In this document: piece after piece, positions 31,921-44,400 of the stretch
Layout: every line of letters begins with the position of its first letter
How positions within the stretch are numbered: position 1 is the first letter of the stretch
Source of the DNA: Cerioporus squamosus
Taxonomy: Eukaryota > Basidiomycota > Agaricomycetes > Polyporales > Polyporaceae
Length of the DNA stretch: 64,000 nucleotides
Direction: 5' to 3'
Assembly (NCBI GenBank): GCA_022592435.1
Contig: JABYQS010000150.1
Span: forward strand, 1 to 64,000
Notes under the pieces: generated by a model
The model's database searches: none
Told to the model about the DNA's origin: nothing
The model's input: only the letters and a program-made list of their open reading frames with translations
Position numbers and translations under genes: made by a program

Positions 31921-34900
31921 AGAACACCCGCCTACAGAACACCCACCTGCAGAACACCCACCTGCAGAACACCCGCCTACAGAACACCCGCCTACAGAAC
32001 ACCCGCCTACAGAACACCCGCCTACAGAACACCCACCTGCAGAACACCCACCTGCAGAACACCCGCCTACAGAACACCCGCCTACAGAACACCCGCCTAC
32101 AGAACACCCGCCTACAGAACACCCACCTGCAGGAAACACTCTAAGGTCGAGAATCCTGCTCTGGACGGAAGTATTCGCCTGCCCAGAGCGGACGTCTGCG
32201 AGCCCGCGCCCGACCCGACGCATCCTGCGAACAGTCCGATGGACCACGCACCTCTCAGCCGACGCATGCCGCCGGTTCTTCTCCTTGATCCGGTGGGCGA
32301 CAGCGTAGTAGTCGAGCTTGCCCTTCTCCTCCTCCATGCTGAACGCCTTCGCGCCGAACGTCTCCTCGCTCACCGGGCCCTCCTCCTGCATCATGTCGAA
32401 CATCGACGAGTCGTGGCCATCCGCACGCTGCTGCTCGACGACCGCCTGCGCGAGCGAGTCGAGGTACGCGTCCGTCTGCTTCAGGAGGTGCGTGATGCGC
32501 GTGTCCTTCGCCGTGTCGATGAGCTTCATGTACGCCTCCTCGTCGTCGTTCTTGAGCGCCTTGAGACGCTCCTTCGCGAGCCGCTCGATGCGCTTCTGCT
32601 CCTCTTTCTCCGTATGTGCGTGGAACGAAAGGACGGCCTTTCCGAGGCGCGAGATGCGGTCCTGCGCCGACCGACCCAGGGCGATGATCTCCCGGCCGTG
32701 GTTGCAGATGACGCCGAGCTGCTCGATGTGCTTCTGCTTCGCCCGACGCTCGCGGTCTGCCCGCTGCTTACGCTCCGCCGCCTCCGTCGCACGGATGTCC
32801 CGGAGCTGCACCTTCCGTGTCCTCCTGAAGTCGGTCCGGTTGAGAGGGAGCAGCGACCCGTGCATGAGACGCTCCGCGATCGACGCACGCATCGCCCGCT
32901 GCTTGTCAATGACCCGCAGCGACTTGAGCTCGATGAGGGCACGGAGCTTGCCGTGGGTGCTCGCAGGAGGGTGCATGAGCTCCAGCGAAGCCTCCGTCGC
33001 GTTCTCCTTGTCCTTGTCGCTGTCGTCAACGAGCATGTTCTCGAGACCACCGTCGCCCATCATCGCCGGCATGGTCTCCAGCTCACGCATGCGCTGGTCG
33101 ATGCGGGCGTCAATGTACGCGTTCCGCTCCTCGAGCACCTGGTGTGGGTCGAGGCCGACGGGCATTATCGACGGGATGATCAGCCGCTGCATTCGTGTTG
33201 CCCACACAGCGGGGTTTACGCTGGGGTCGCGCTTGAGATGTGAGAAAGGGTGGAGGTACGCGTTGTACGGGTAGATTCCCGAGTCGACGTTGTCCTCCAG
33301 GAAGGGTCCCTTCGGCACCTTGTCGGCGTCGATGGGCATGTCGACGATCTCCTCCTCCTTTACTGTCTCCGGCGCCGGTGTGGCCTCTGCCGTCGAGTGC
33401 TCGACACCATTGACCGGTGTCCCATTCGTGCTCTTGTGAATCTTGACGGCGCTGTCGATGACCCGCCCGTTGACGTCGGGACCGTGAAGAAGAGTCTGCA
33501 GGTCGGGCACCGCCTGATTTGGCACGCGTATCGCCTGCTGGATAGTGTCAGGGACGGGGAGACCCCGAGAGATGAGCTTGAAGGCGTGAATCTGTGCACG
33601 GAGAGCATTGATCTGGTCGGAGGTGAAGGATACGGGGGTGTTCGGCGCAGGTGGATATGGCTGATTGGGTACGGGGCCGGACGTCAGAGCGCTACCGTTC
33701 GCTGTTGGTACACCGTTCGCCACGGGTGGCATGGAGGCCTGGCCATTGAGCCCTTGATGTGAGTGGTCCACAGCGGCTTGCTCCTCTGGGTAAAGATATG
33801 TCAGCATCAAATCGTCCAGTGTCATGAGACAAGCGCATGATGCGAGGAAGATGGCGAACGCAAGCCAGTATGAACTTGTTGAATGGAAAAGCGATGAAAC
33901 GGAGTAAGAGGTGTGAGATACATTGAAGAGAAGGCGACGGACAACTTCGTCAGGGCAAAGGAACCCTCATGACCAACGAACGGGGCGGTTTTCCTTGACC
34001 CCAGCAGTATAGACGGCCAAACACGGGTCAGGGTCGGGACGAAGATTGTGGAAGTAGAGGTTTCCACCCAACCCGACTTCCTACTTTATCTGCCAGTTCC
34101 AGCCGTGATGCATGCGCCCTGAAGATGTGACCGCCAAGGGCGGTCCATCAAGCTCAAATCGTGATTCAGCTGCATCGAAGTCTGAACCCGTCCTCCCCTC
34201 CAATGTGCCCGACCTCATGCAGACACCCTGGGGTAGTGTGTGCGGCCAACGCCACTTGCGAGAAACAATTCAACAGCGTCATCGTGCACTATGCACGCGC
34301 CTCAACATGCAGGATATGAAGATCAAAAGGTGTTTGTGGAACACGGAGAGGGCAGGACCGAGCCGCGACACCTCTACGAGCTAGAGGATGCCTACAGCCG
34401 ATACGCCGCGATGAGGTCCGTGAGGAGCAATGCGCCGAACGCCATGTCGCTCCGCTCATTTGCATTGGGACGTATAGAAGGGGGAGTGGTCGATAGGTGA
34501 ACAGCGATGTCCACAGTCGACAGACTTCCACTTCCACCAGCGTAGTACTCCACCAGCTGTGGCCCGTGTGACACAGTCGCCTCCTCGAAAGAACTCCCGA
34601 CGTCCGGACAAATCATGACAAGCACGATACAAGCACACCGGTCCAGAGTCTTCAGCCGCATCTAGAGGACGCGCATGCCAACATAACAGTCATGGTCTAG
34701 ATCCGAGATGGAGAACAATATGCGCGAAGTCGAAGACTACCGGCGGGCCAGCTTGTGACTGAATGTAGTCTCCGACCTCATGTGCACCTATAAGGTGCCT
34801 CGAAGGGGTCCGAGCTGGCTTCGTGAAGCGCAAGCATGGAACATATATATGGTTTGGGTAGGGGAAGGATGAAGCGATACGTGCAGTCGCCACGCTAGAT

Positions 34901-35474
34901 GTGGTCGCCAGATAGTTTAGCGTGCGTTTCTGATGCCGCCAAAAGGTGTGCTGCCTCCCGAAAAGCTGAAGACCGTACAATGTAGCGGCAAGGGGGTAAG
35001 TACGGCGTGCAGCACGTATCGCCCCCCGAGCGTGCACGACGTGTATCCCAACCATACGACGCAGCCACGGAGATAGGGGAGTATTCTGGAGGATAATGTG
35101 GGAGAAAAAGAAGGGCACGACGCGAAGGAACGAAGAGGAACGCATGAAGGAAGGGTACGAGGACTCACTTTGCTGCCGCTGGAACTCTGTTATGATCCTG
35201 TAGATCTTCGCGAGCTCCTCCGAAGTCTGGGGTGTGGCGCCGCTAGCTCGAAGCATATTCGCGCGCTGCGGATGTGGGGGAGGAGGTTAGCATGGGCACG
35301 ATGGGATGTTGTGAGCCCCGGAGTGGCAGAGACCGGTTCACGTACCTGGACAAGCTGCTGCATGCGCGCGCGGACGTCGACGCTGTTCATGTTCGGGTGT
35401 TGTTGTGCGGGCGCATTGGCGTATTGTGGGTGGGGGAGAGACTGGGGATTGGGGGCAATGTTGGGGGCGGCCAT
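31579..35474 (-). pseudogene. Truncated STH1 copy 2, chimeric 3' end
   Basis: Exon 1 (ATG at 35474), exon 2, the long intron and exon 3 match the intact gene closely. Protein changes are few (for example Ser to Asn in exon 1, Ile to Thr in [10 protein letters not shown]), while many DNA differences sit at third codon positions. Homology stops at 32277 after HRIKEK, upstream of the whole ATPase. The frame continues through the spacer end (NRRHASAERCVVHRTVRRMR) and the minisatellite, read as 14 pentapeptides of [10 protein letters not shown] type, to a stop at 31579. The predicted chimera is about 800 residues with QLQ and HSA regions and no ATPase or bromodomain. Splice sites look usable and it has its own promoter copy. 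Whether it is expressed or inert is unknown. Confidence 0.8.
31921..32130. repeat. 15-bp minisatellite, 14 units (unit 1/2 junction)
   Basis: Two variants of one 15-mer: P = AGAACACCCGCCTAC and B = AGAACACCCACCTGC. The order is P BB PPPP BB PPPP B, so a higher-order six-mer (BBPPPP) is repeated twice. It lies 146 bp before the truncated STH1 copy. Because the period is 15, the reading frame is kept; the minus strand reads Val/Ala-Gly-Gly-Cys-Ser repeats. Confidence 0.97.
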
Positions 35475-38400
35475 TGCGGGGACGATGGCGGCGACGCGAG
35501 GAGTACCGCGTCGCGCAGATCTCGTGAGTAGACTGCAGGAGTCGCGGCCAGAATCGACGCCCAGAACCACTCGTCCTCCCGCACAGCCATGCGCTGACAA
35601 AGCCCCCAAGCTCGCACAAACAACGACGTCACGTGGCTGGACGCGTCGCGGTTTGTGGCGCGCGGCGACGCGTCTGCGCTCGTTTCACGCCTCTCGCAGT
35701 GTCATCGATGGCTTCTGCGACTCGCCGCCAGCACGGCCTGCCCGCACAAAGTCTGCTACACAGGTCTGTTCACGACGTCGGCTCCCGCTCTCCCTCTCGC
35801 TTCTGCCCGTTGTCCTCCTCTCTCCGAGTCTCCCTTCCTGCTTTCTCCCTTGCGCTCACCACGGCAGGAGCCTTCTACTGCGCGCCAAGCCGCACCCGTT
35901 GGCCTGTTGCCGCGAGTGCCCCGCCGCCCCGTCCGCTACGCATACAAGCAGTGCCTGCACCGTGTGCACGCCTCTCTGCGGTCCCCTGCCCTCTGCCCGA
36001 TACGCGCCTTGCTCTCTGCCACAACAGCTCGGGCGTCGACATGAACAGAGCATTGATCATCTCCCAGCTGCGACCTCGCGTCGTGTACCGTGCGTCCCGG
36101 TACAGCAGACTGCAGCGCGACCCATGGTCGCTGGATGCAGGTACGTCCCGTCGCCTGGGAGCAAGCGCACGATAAGCTGTCAGGTTAGTAATCCATTGTA
36201 TGCACAGGTACGTGCACGAACGCCAGCGCTGCCTGAATGGCAGCCTCATCACATTCCGCCTCGCTCCCTCGCGTTCCACCCTCCCGCCCTCAATAGCACC
36301 CTCCTCACGCTCGTCTGCACTGAGCAAATGCCCCCACTAGCTACAATGCGACCCTATGCGACCACAACCAACCGTCCGCGCTATTGGCCACGCGGTGTGT
36401 CAAGGCCATCAGCAACTCGAGGTACGCAGTACATGCATATGGAGACCAGACTCACCGTGTCGACCTGCGCAGGATACCAGCATGGACTACGGCTTGCGCC
36501 GTATAGGTAAATGTCCCTCGGTAGCCTCGGCGAGCGAGCTCAGAGCATCGCCGGCCGTTCTGCGGGCACAGGTATGTCACGACGTCAGGACGTCACGACG
36601 GGCGAGGACTCACCTCTGCAGCGAGAGCTGAGACTCGGAGCATGCGGAGCGACGACGCTTGACGCGGTAGGCGAGCCGAGGTGGGGACGGAGGGTGAAGG
36701 TGGGCGAGTGTGCGACTGGCGGGCTCACCTTCTTCGTTATAGCGTCTTCTTCAAGCTTGGATCACGCACGCGCGTGCTCGGATCCCGGAATCTTGAAGTT
36801 GCACGGTGCGTTCCAGCACCTGTTGCGACGACAGGCACGCTCGTCCCTGCATTGCGCACCCCAGGACCGCAGCCTGGGTCCACGGCTGTGCCCTGGTCGC
36901 CGAGACCGTGGCGAGGGATCGGACAGCTCGAGACTCGTTGTGGTAGGTCCGTCCGCGTACCAGCTGAGGCGGGCGCCGTGCATCGAGTTAACCATGCGAA
37001 GGCCGAACATGCCGCGCATAGAGTGTCGTCGCTTCGTAGTAAGTACTTACGTCCCTCCAGACGGGCCGAATGCAATTCGTTTCTTGTGCGTCCCGTTGCC
37101 GCTGCCCGACCTCCGTGCTCCAACAGAGCTTGTCTGCCGTCGTGCAGAGAGCAGCGTGAGCGGCCGCTCCGCGCACCAGTACCACCCTGCCGGCCACACG
37201 CGTACGGGATGTATCGTACGCAATGTTCAGATCTTCGCAAGCCTGCGACGGCCTGCATGCGCTAGGAAGTGCACCGATGTTCGAGCAGCCGTCCAGAGTC
37301 CATGTGTGGCTCCGTTCGCTGCATCGAGATGCCGCCGTATGGAAGCTGCACACTGGGCTGCTCGGCCGAGGAGTGCTGCCGATCGACGCGTACAAGAACT
37401 ACGACCGGTGACAGGAATCATGTCGGTCGGAGGCGAAGAGGCCCCCCACAGCAGGGGGGGGGGGGTATCATCTGTACATGTGTGCCCTCTTGTTCTTGCT
37501 CAGGTCACGCGCGGTGGAAGAGACCTTGAACATTCGAGCTGCGACGCGCTGCAGTGTGAGCAGCTTGAGATACATCGCGAAGCAGTGGGTTTGCTCGAGA
37601 GACAGGATAGCGGGAAGAGATGCTCGATAGTGTACAGTAGTGCGAGTAAGCGACCCGACTCGGAGTGCTAGGGAAGACTGCGTCGGCACTGTCCCTGTCA
37701 ACCAGCGACGCGTCCGCGAGTCGTCGCGCTAGCGAGGTACCACTCCGCTGTTCTGCCACCACTGGCGGACGAGGTCGCTTCCTATTGCAAAAGCAAGTCA
37801 GCCAACGTACAGGGGATAAGATCAGTAGGCCATACCATGCGTCCGATTGATCAACTGCGGGTCGAGTTCGTTGCAAAACGACTCGGATTACAGGCCGTTC
37901 GGTCGGTTCAAGCTGTGATTAAGTGCGTCTTCGCCACGAGCACGATGAAAACTCTCGCGGGAGGCCAGCCTAGCTGCCTACTGCCATACTCCTGGACACG
38001 AATGCATGCGAGCTGCGTGGACGGTGATGGCAGCTCCGTCACCGCGGGCATCTACTCAAGCAAGTGAGCTTCCATATCGCATCGCGTAAGGAGACGGACC
38101 ACGACTCGGACCGTGACGTACCTCACCCGTCAATCTCGTGTGGCGACAGACCAGTGTCCGGGTGTTCGGCAGACAACCAGAGGAATGTCGGGATGTATGG
38201 CGAGCGAAGACGCACCTCCGCGGAGCGAACTTCGCTCTCGCAAAGCCTGAATGACCGCAAAGCCCGTCGGACGTTCTCCACGTTGTGCATACTGCGAGTC
38301 TGCGACCGTGAGCCCGCCATGCTGATGGTTACTTGCTGCTTGGACCCACGACGCGACCTGGGCAGAAGGAATCCGGCCCCGTAGTCCAGAGTTGCGCAGC

Positions 38401-41400
38401 CGTGTAGTATGCGAGACACGACTGGGAGTGTACCTCGCATTTGGATTGATATCATGAATCGGGGTCGGAAGTCGCACGATCTTCGCGAGGACAACGGCTC
38501 GCTGTTTGCGGCTTTCGAGTGGACTTGACATCGCGGCCTTCGGCGCAGGCTAAGCCATGCGCATGCAAAGGTCAGCAAGCTCGAAGCAACTCAGCAACTT
38601 GCAGACACTGCGCCAACCTGAGGTCCTGAACAGAGTGTTATTGTCTTGAGTTCTGCGAACATACGTCCCAGTGATCCGATGCTTCCTGCGTCCAATTGTC
38701 CTACATAGATATCACGAATTGTTTAGCTTAGATCTCTGGTTAACCACGAGCGGGTACCTTCACATGGCCAGAATACTGTTGCCAGGTGTGAACCGAAGAA
38801 TTGCGGGGCTTCGCGGCGAGTACGCACACCCTTTGTGATGTACGTCCTGACCATGATTCGAGCCGAATGGCCTGCAGAATCCAACAGCGCTCACGGAATC
38901 AAAAGCACGAGTCTGTACGGGAATGCTACGGGGTACCCGGCCGATGCTGCCGGTGCCATGTGCATGAAGGAAGTCAGCGAGCTCAACTAGACCGGAGGAC
39001 GCGCTAACGTGAACAGGACTTTCTCCTGAGCTTGATGCTTCTGCCATGATATTATGAGTTCGCGCTGCTTGCTTGCAGGTCGTCACTGAGGAAAGCGAAC
39101 CCTCAGCAGTGTATAAAGGAAGGATATTGACTCGCGTGCGCACCCGATGTTAGTCTTGGCCGGAACGTCCCCATGCGGCAGTCAAGGTGTCGCAGAACTT
39201 GATTTCGCAGCCGGTACGGTGGACCACCAGACATGCTTGTATGATTTGTTGCCGAGCTGAGAGAAGCGATCTTCTCGCAAGTACCAAATTGCGACCATCC
39301 CGATTCCCGAGTTGGCAGTCTCCGTGTCTTCGTCCCTTCGAACCCAGTGCATGCCGCACGATTGCCCTCTGCTCGTTCTGACCGTGCTCTCCCAGGTCGG
39401 TTGCATCTAGCGGATCCTCTGGTTCGGGTGGTCCCTGCAAGACGTCTGGTACATGAGTGGTGGAAAGTTAGCACAATGGTACGCCGAGAGCATACCTGAT
39501 GAGAATTGCTTCGTTGCGTATTTGACCCGAAGGACATGTACATAGAGTTAGTGTCTGGTGCCTGTGATTGGTCAAGAGGTGGGTAAGCGATGTTGCGCGT
39601 AGTACGTACTGGACCTCAAGGCTGTTTCGGGAACGGAGGGTCGTCACTTGGAGCGCACACCGTGACGCTCTCAGCTCGGCTGTCGCCTTCTCCTTCAAGT
39701 TGCCCGGCCGTCGCTCTCGCAAGCCACTGGCAGCTGCTCCTGGCCATGTCCCTTCCTCGAGCCATCGCGTCTGTGTGGCCTGTATGACGGTCGCCGTAGC
39801 CGCCAGAACGAGCGCGTACCAAGGTGAGAACCGTCCCGGAATGCAGCATTGGAAATACGCCAGAAATGAGCAGACTCGGAATGCGTTCCTGGTACGAAAG
39901 ATCAGTCCGCACGAAGCGATGTTGCGCGTAGAGACCGTAGGAACCTCCTACAGCGTGTGCGCTCCCAGCCTCCCAGCACTAGCACGGCAATAGCCTCCCG
40001 ACACTTGCTCTGGTCTTGTTCTATCTCCCTGGCAGTCGCACCCAGCGGTCGGACGTCCAATCCCTCAAACTGCTTTCATGTGACGAGGCTCGTCTGCGGC
40101 TTGGAGGCATGGGATGTGTCAACCGCGGGAGCTGAGTATGGACGAGTGCATACTTGCAAGAGTATCGACCTGAGCCATGCGGGTAGGCTGCTGAAACGAG
40201 GAAGAGCGCACTTCCATGGTTGGTACGCGAGCTTGAGATGAATTTTTCCGCAGTCTGGCTTAGTTGCAATAGAAGCAAGTGACGTTGCGCCCACAGACCT
40301 GTCAAATGGTTCGGGATGGCCTGACCACTCGAAGTCTTCCATTCGAGTTTATCCTCTGGACCTCACGAGACAATCGCTCCCACACTCCCTTCACTTTGCT
40401 CTCCCATCTAGTCGCTACCCCGCTAGCGCAACTGCTTCCATCCTCGCTGTCGTCTCTCTCGACGATCTTGCTGCTATCAAGGCTCTTTGCCCCGTCGCGA
40501 CCGTCCCACGAGCCAGCAGATCCCGGAGAAGGAGGCGGTAAGGCAAGAGATGGTCTCCGTCGTGGAGACCGCGCTGGCCGTCGGAGCTACATAGCCCAGT
40601 GAGTACACGACCAAGTCGACGCGCTGCGCGCATACGTACCTCCGGCCGCCGGGAGACCTCTGGGTTGGACAGAGGCGCCGCAGTGGTGCTGCCGAAGAGG
40701 GTTTCCAGGTCTCGGTTTGCATTGTCTTTCGGCCGCGTCACGGAAAACTGGTCCCTGTCGCATTGTGTGATTATGGCAAACCTTTCCCTGGTTTCTCGTA
40801 ACAAGCGGGGGCCACGAGCTGCTGGAACTTGAGGGGCTAGGACGGGTCGGGCTCGGGGGATCCGTAGACTTGCCGTTTGTATTACTTAGCTCGTCTTCGC
40901 CGCGGTCATGGTCGTCGTGGCCGAGTCGAGATTGCTGACGTGCTGTGCAACTCAAGCGCGAACGTACTACACTTCCCCGTTTTGGCTTCGTACTCGGAGC
41001 GTTCCTGGTGCGTCGAACCCGAGCTTGATGCAGGCGAGAAGGGTCGGAAGCGATGTGAATCATATTCATGTCCGCACGCGTACTACTACAGGCGCGGGGT
41101 TATCCCGCGAGCTAGACAGCGGCTACGTGTGGCTAACGACAGCTTCCGAAGTCGAGAATGCACCGTGCCAGGCGGTTCGAAGCCGAGTCCGAAGACCACG
41201 GCGAACTCGCGCAGCCCACAGCCCACAGCCCTCGACAATCCCACCTACCGTCGTCCTGTCCCGGCGTGGTGGCGCAGACCGTCTGGACGCAGGAGGCCAA
41301 AGAACAGCTCGACCTACCTCAAGTCCACGTGAAGTGGCGAGAGCGGAAGCCCGTCGTGCGCAGACGAGCCCGTCCGCGCTGTACAACACCACAAGAAAGA

Positions 41401-41461
41401 CGCACCTTCTCGAATGAACCTCGCGCCCGCCCCCTGCGACCAACCCCAGGAAACCCACCCC
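35475..41461. other. Promoter copy and spacer of unit 2, no recognised gene
   Basis: It carries the CACGTG site at 35630-35635 and the same frames as spacer 1. Compared with spacer 1 it has small indels and substitutions in the left 2.9 kb (for example a 9-bp difference near 36240 and a duplicated ACGTCAGG segment near 36584). It is almost identical to spacer 1 between about 38.5 and 40.2 kb and differs mainly by single-base indels at 40.2-41.4 kb. Around 40587-41069 (-) there is a 160-codon frame rich in Ser/Pro (GKSTDPPSPTRPSPSSSSSS) that is broken in unit 1 and intact in units 2 and 3; its status is unclear. Confidence 0.45.
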
Positions 41462-44400
41462 AGAACACCCGCCTACAGAACACCCACCTGCAGAACACCC
41501 ACCTGCAGAACACCCGCCTACAGAACACCCGCCTACAGAACACCCGCCTACAGAACACCCGCCTACAGAACACCCACCTGCAGAACACCCACCTGCAGAA
41601 CACCCGCCTACAGAACACCCGCCTACAGAACACCCGCCTACAGAACACCCGCCTACAGAACACCCACCTGCAGGAAACACTCTAAGGTCGAGAATCCTGC
41701 TCTGGACGGAAGTATTCGCCTGCCCAGAGCGGACGTCTGCGAGCCCGCGCCCGACCCGACGCATCCTGCGAACAGTCCGATGGACCACGCACCTCTCAGC
41801 CGACGCATGCCGCCGGTTCTTCTCCTTGATCCGGTGGGCGACAGCGTAGTAGTCGAGCTTGCCCTTCTCCTCCTCCATGCTGAACGCCTTCGCGCCGAAC
41901 GTCTCCTCGCTCACCGGGCCCTCCTCCTGCATCATGTCGAACATCGACGAGTCGTGGCCATCCGCACGCTGCTGCTCGACGACCGCCTGAGCGAGCGAGT
42001 CGAGGTACGCGTCCGTCTGCTTCAGGAGGTGCGTGATGCGCGTGTCCTTCGCCGTGTCGATGAGCTTCATGTACGCCTCCTCGTCGTCGTTCTTGAGCGC
42101 CTTGAGACGCTCCTTCGCGAGCCGCTCGATGCGCTTCTGCTCCTCTTTCTCCGTATGTGCGTGGAACGAAAGGACGGCCTTTCCGAGGCGCGAGATGCGG
42201 TCCTGCGCCGACCGACCCAGGGCGATGATCTCCCGGCCGTGGTTGCAGATGACGCCGAGCTGCTCGATGTGCTTCTGCTTCGCCCGACGCTCGCGGTCTG
42301 CCCGCTGCTTACGCTCCGCCGCCTCCGTCGCACGGATGTCCCGGAGCTGCACCTTCCGTGTCCTCCTGAAGTCGGTCCGGTTGAGAGGGAGCAGCGACCC
42401 GTGCATGAGACGCTCCGCGATCGACGCACGCATCGCCCGCTGCTTGTCAATGACCCGCAGCGACTTGAGCTCGATGAGGGCACGGAGCTTGCCGTGGGTG
42501 CTCGCAGGAGGGTGCATGAGCTCCAGCGAAGCCTCCGTCGCGTTCTCCTTGTCCTTGTCGCTGTCGTCAACGAGCATGTTCTCGAGACCACCGTCGCCCA
42601 TCATCGCCGGCATGGTCTCCAGCTCACGCATGCGCTGGTCGATGCGGGCGTCAATGTACGCGTTCCGCTCCTCGAGCACCTGGTGTGGGTCGAGGCCGAC
42701 GGGCATTATCGACGGGATGATCAGCCGCTGCATTCGTGTTGCCCACACAGCGGGGTTCACGCTGGGATCGCGCTTCAGATGTGAGAAGGGATGAAGGTAC
42801 GCGTTGTACGGGTAGATGCCCGAGTCGACGTTGTCCTCCAGGAAGGGTCCCTTCGGCACCTTGTCGGCGTCGATGGGCATGTCGACGATCTCCTCCTCCT
42901 TCACTGTCTCCGGCGCCGGTGTGGCCTCTGCCGTCGAGTGCTCGACACCATTGACTGGTGTCCCATTCGTGCTCTTGTGGATCTTGACGGCGCTGTCGAT
43001 GACCCGCCCGTTGACGTCGGGGCCGTGGAGAAGAGTCTGCAGGTCGGGCACCGCCTGGTTTGGCACGCGTATCGCCTGCTGGATAGTGTCAGGAACGGGC
43101 AGACCCCGAGAAATGAGCTTGAAGGCGTGAATCTGTGCACGGAGAGCATTGATCTGGTCGGAGGTGAAGGATACGGGGGTGTTCGGCGCAGGTGGATATG
43201 GCTGGTTGGGTACGGGGCCGGACGTCAGAGCGCTGCCGTTCGCTGTTGGTACACCGTTCGCCACGGGTGGCATGGAGGCCTGGCCATTGAGCCCTTGATG
43301 TGAGTGGTCCACAGCGGCTTGCTCCTCTGGGTAAAGATATGTCAGCATCAAATCGTCCAGTGTCATGAGACCAAGCGCATGATGCGAGGAAGATGGCGAA
43401 CGCAAGCCAGTATGAACTTGTTGAATGAAAAAGCGATGAAACGGAGTAAGAGGTGTGAGATACATTGAAGAGAAGGCGACGGACAACTTCGTCAGGGCAA
43501 AGGAACCCTCATGACCAACGAACGGGGCGGTTTTCTTGACCCAGCAGTATAGACGGCCAAACACGGGTCAGGGTCGGGGCGAAGATTGTGGAAGTAGAGG
43601 TTTCCACCCAACCCGACTTCCTCCTTTATCTGCCAGTTCCAGCCGTGATGCATGCGCTCTGAAGATGTGACCGCCAAGGCGGTCCATCAAGCTCGAATCG
43701 TGATTCAGCTGCATCGAAGTCTGAACCCGTCCTCCCCTCCAATGTGCCCGACCTCATGCAGACACACCTGGGGTAGTGTGTGCGGCCAACGCCACTTGCG
43801 AGAAACAACTAGACAGCGTCATCGTGCACTATGCACACGCCTCAACATGTAGTATATGACGATCAAAAGGTGTTTGTGGAACACGGAGAGGGCAGGACCG
43901 AGCCGCGACACCTCTACGAGCTAGAGGATGCCTACGGCCGATACACCGTGGTGAGGTCCGTGAGGAGCAATGCGCCGAACACCATGTCGCTCCGCTCATT
44001 TGCATTGGGACGTATAGAAGGGGGAGTGGCCGATAGGTGAACAGCGATGTCCACAGTCGACAGACTTCCACTTCCACCAGCGTAGTACTCCACCAGCTGT
44101 GGCCCGTGTGACACAGTCGCCTCCTCGAAAGAACTCCCGACGTCCGGACAAATCATGACAAGCACGATACAAGCACACCGGTCCAGAGTCTTCAGCCGCA
44201 TCTAGAGGACGCGCATGCCAACATAACAGTCATGGTCTAGATCCGAGATGGGGAGCAATATGCGCGAAGTCGAAGACTACCGGGCCAGCTTGTGACTGAA
44301 TATATAGTCTCCGACCTCATGTGCACCTATAAGGTGCCTCGAGGGGGTCCGAGCTGGCTTCGTGAAGCGCAAGCATGGAACATATATATGGTTTGGGTAG

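Larger units (their letters stand above)
22762..32276. repeat. Tandem unit 1 (9515 bp) of the STH1-5'/spacer array
   Basis: The unit begins inside exon 3 of the intact STH1 gene, just before the ATPase domain, and runs through the STH1 promoter and a roughly 6.2-kb spacer to the 15-bp minisatellite and a 146-bp end piece. The next unit begins at 32277 with the same TCTTCTCC octamer found at 22762-22769. Only this unit is continuous with the rest of STH1. Confidence 0.95.
32277..41817. repeat. Tandem unit 2 (9541 bp)
   Basis: Second unit of the array, with the same order as unit 1: STH1 exon 3 fragment, long intron, exons 1-2, promoter, spacer, minisatellite, end piece. Its STH1 part is the most divergent of the four (for example around 33045-33260), while its spacer is closest to unit 3. 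Confidence 0.95.

Noticed and set aside
31921..32130. CRISPR-like direct repeats
   Set aside because: The 15-mers are contiguous with no spacers and the DNA is eukaryotic; this is a minisatellite.
31525..33243. 572-codon plus-strand ORF through the minisatellite and STH1 fragment
   Set aside because: It is largely antisense to STH1 exon 3; the same frame openness appears opposite the intact gene because of GC-rich codon bias. The minus strand carries the conserved protein.
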